The notes under the pieces were generated by a model that was given only the letters and a program-made list of their open reading frames with translations, was not told the origin of the DNA and did not search any database. This document shows positions 5,865 through 5,894 of a stretch of 5,894 nucleotides of DNA, in pieces. Where the stretch lies: the NCBI GenBank assembly GCA_937873545.1, contig CALMWI010000065.1, positions 1 through 5,894 of the forward strand. The letters are read 5' to 3'. The stretch's first letter is position 1. Each line of letters begins with the position of its first letter. The position numbers and the translations under genes were made by a program. This stretch comes from an uncultured bacterium (GTDB lineage Bacteria > UBA4055).

Positions 5865-5881
5865 GGCGACAATTTGTCACC
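5865..5881. repeat. Short inverted repeat near the right edge, function unknown
   Basis: GACAA (5868-5872), a single T and TTGTC (5874-5878) form a perfect palindrome; adding the outer GG/CC pairs across one mismatch gives 7 of 8 paired positions. The remaining bases to 5894 contain no gene start. It could be an operator for a gene to the right, a second hairpin, or part of a mobile-element end. Confidence 0.4.
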
Positions 5882-5894
5882 GTTTCACTTACAC

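Noticed and set aside
5389..5880. 163-codon minus-strand open frame opposite the MerR regulator
   Set aside because: Antisense shadow; it starts inside the right-edge palindrome and reads through the terminator hairpin, while the plus strand encodes a complete recognisable MerR protein.

Overview
The window reads as ordinary bacterial chromosome or a metagenomic contig: four protein genes, no RNA genes, no CRISPR array and no recognisable transposase. Three genes lie on the minus strand (a truncated envelope protein, a TPR sensor histidine kinase, a beta-helix surface protein) and one on the plus strand (a MerR-type regulator). The DNA is moderately AT-rich, uses ATA and AGA freely, and has clear Shine-Dalgarno sites and sigma70-like -35/-10 pairs. 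An N-terminal Sec-type signal on a predicted outer-membrane protein, a choice-of-anchor-Q beta-helix protein and a TM-free TPR histidine kinase together suggest a Gram-negative, probably anaerobic, member of the FCB side of the tree (Cloacimonadota/Delongbacteria-like). That placement is inference from style, not from a marker gene.

Layout, left to right. 1-1245 (minus) is the N-terminal 415 codons of a secreted, probably outer-membrane beta-barrel protein carrying a thrombospondin-type-3-like calcium loop; it runs off the left edge. 1318-2973 (minus) is a soluble histidine kinase with six TPRs, a coiled coil, and HisKA plus HATPase_c domains, with no response regulator in view. 3059-4864 (minus) is a secreted right-handed beta-helix protein built of 25-27 residue coils marked by a GGGxxN turn, followed by a choice-of-anchor-Q segment and a terminal FN3-like domain. 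4865-5019 is a divergent control region. 5020-5829 (plus) is a BmrR/Mta-like MerR regulator with a GyrI-like drug-binding domain, followed by a strong hairpin at 5832-5853. The last 40 bases hold a second small palindrome and no gene.

The three minus-strand genes point the same way, but each has its own plausible promoter with a 17-bp spacer, so they look independently expressed rather than like one operon. The regulator's promoter has the 19-bp spacer diagnostic of MerR-family control, with an imperfect dyad inside it, so it is very likely autoregulated. No efflux pump or other obvious target lies in the window. The most notable items are this promoter, the beta-helix repeat, the orphan TPR kinase with strict 40-residue repeat spacing and a very close ribosome-binding site, and the calcium-loop insertion in the envelope protein. 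I do not see convincing evidence of a wholly new system.
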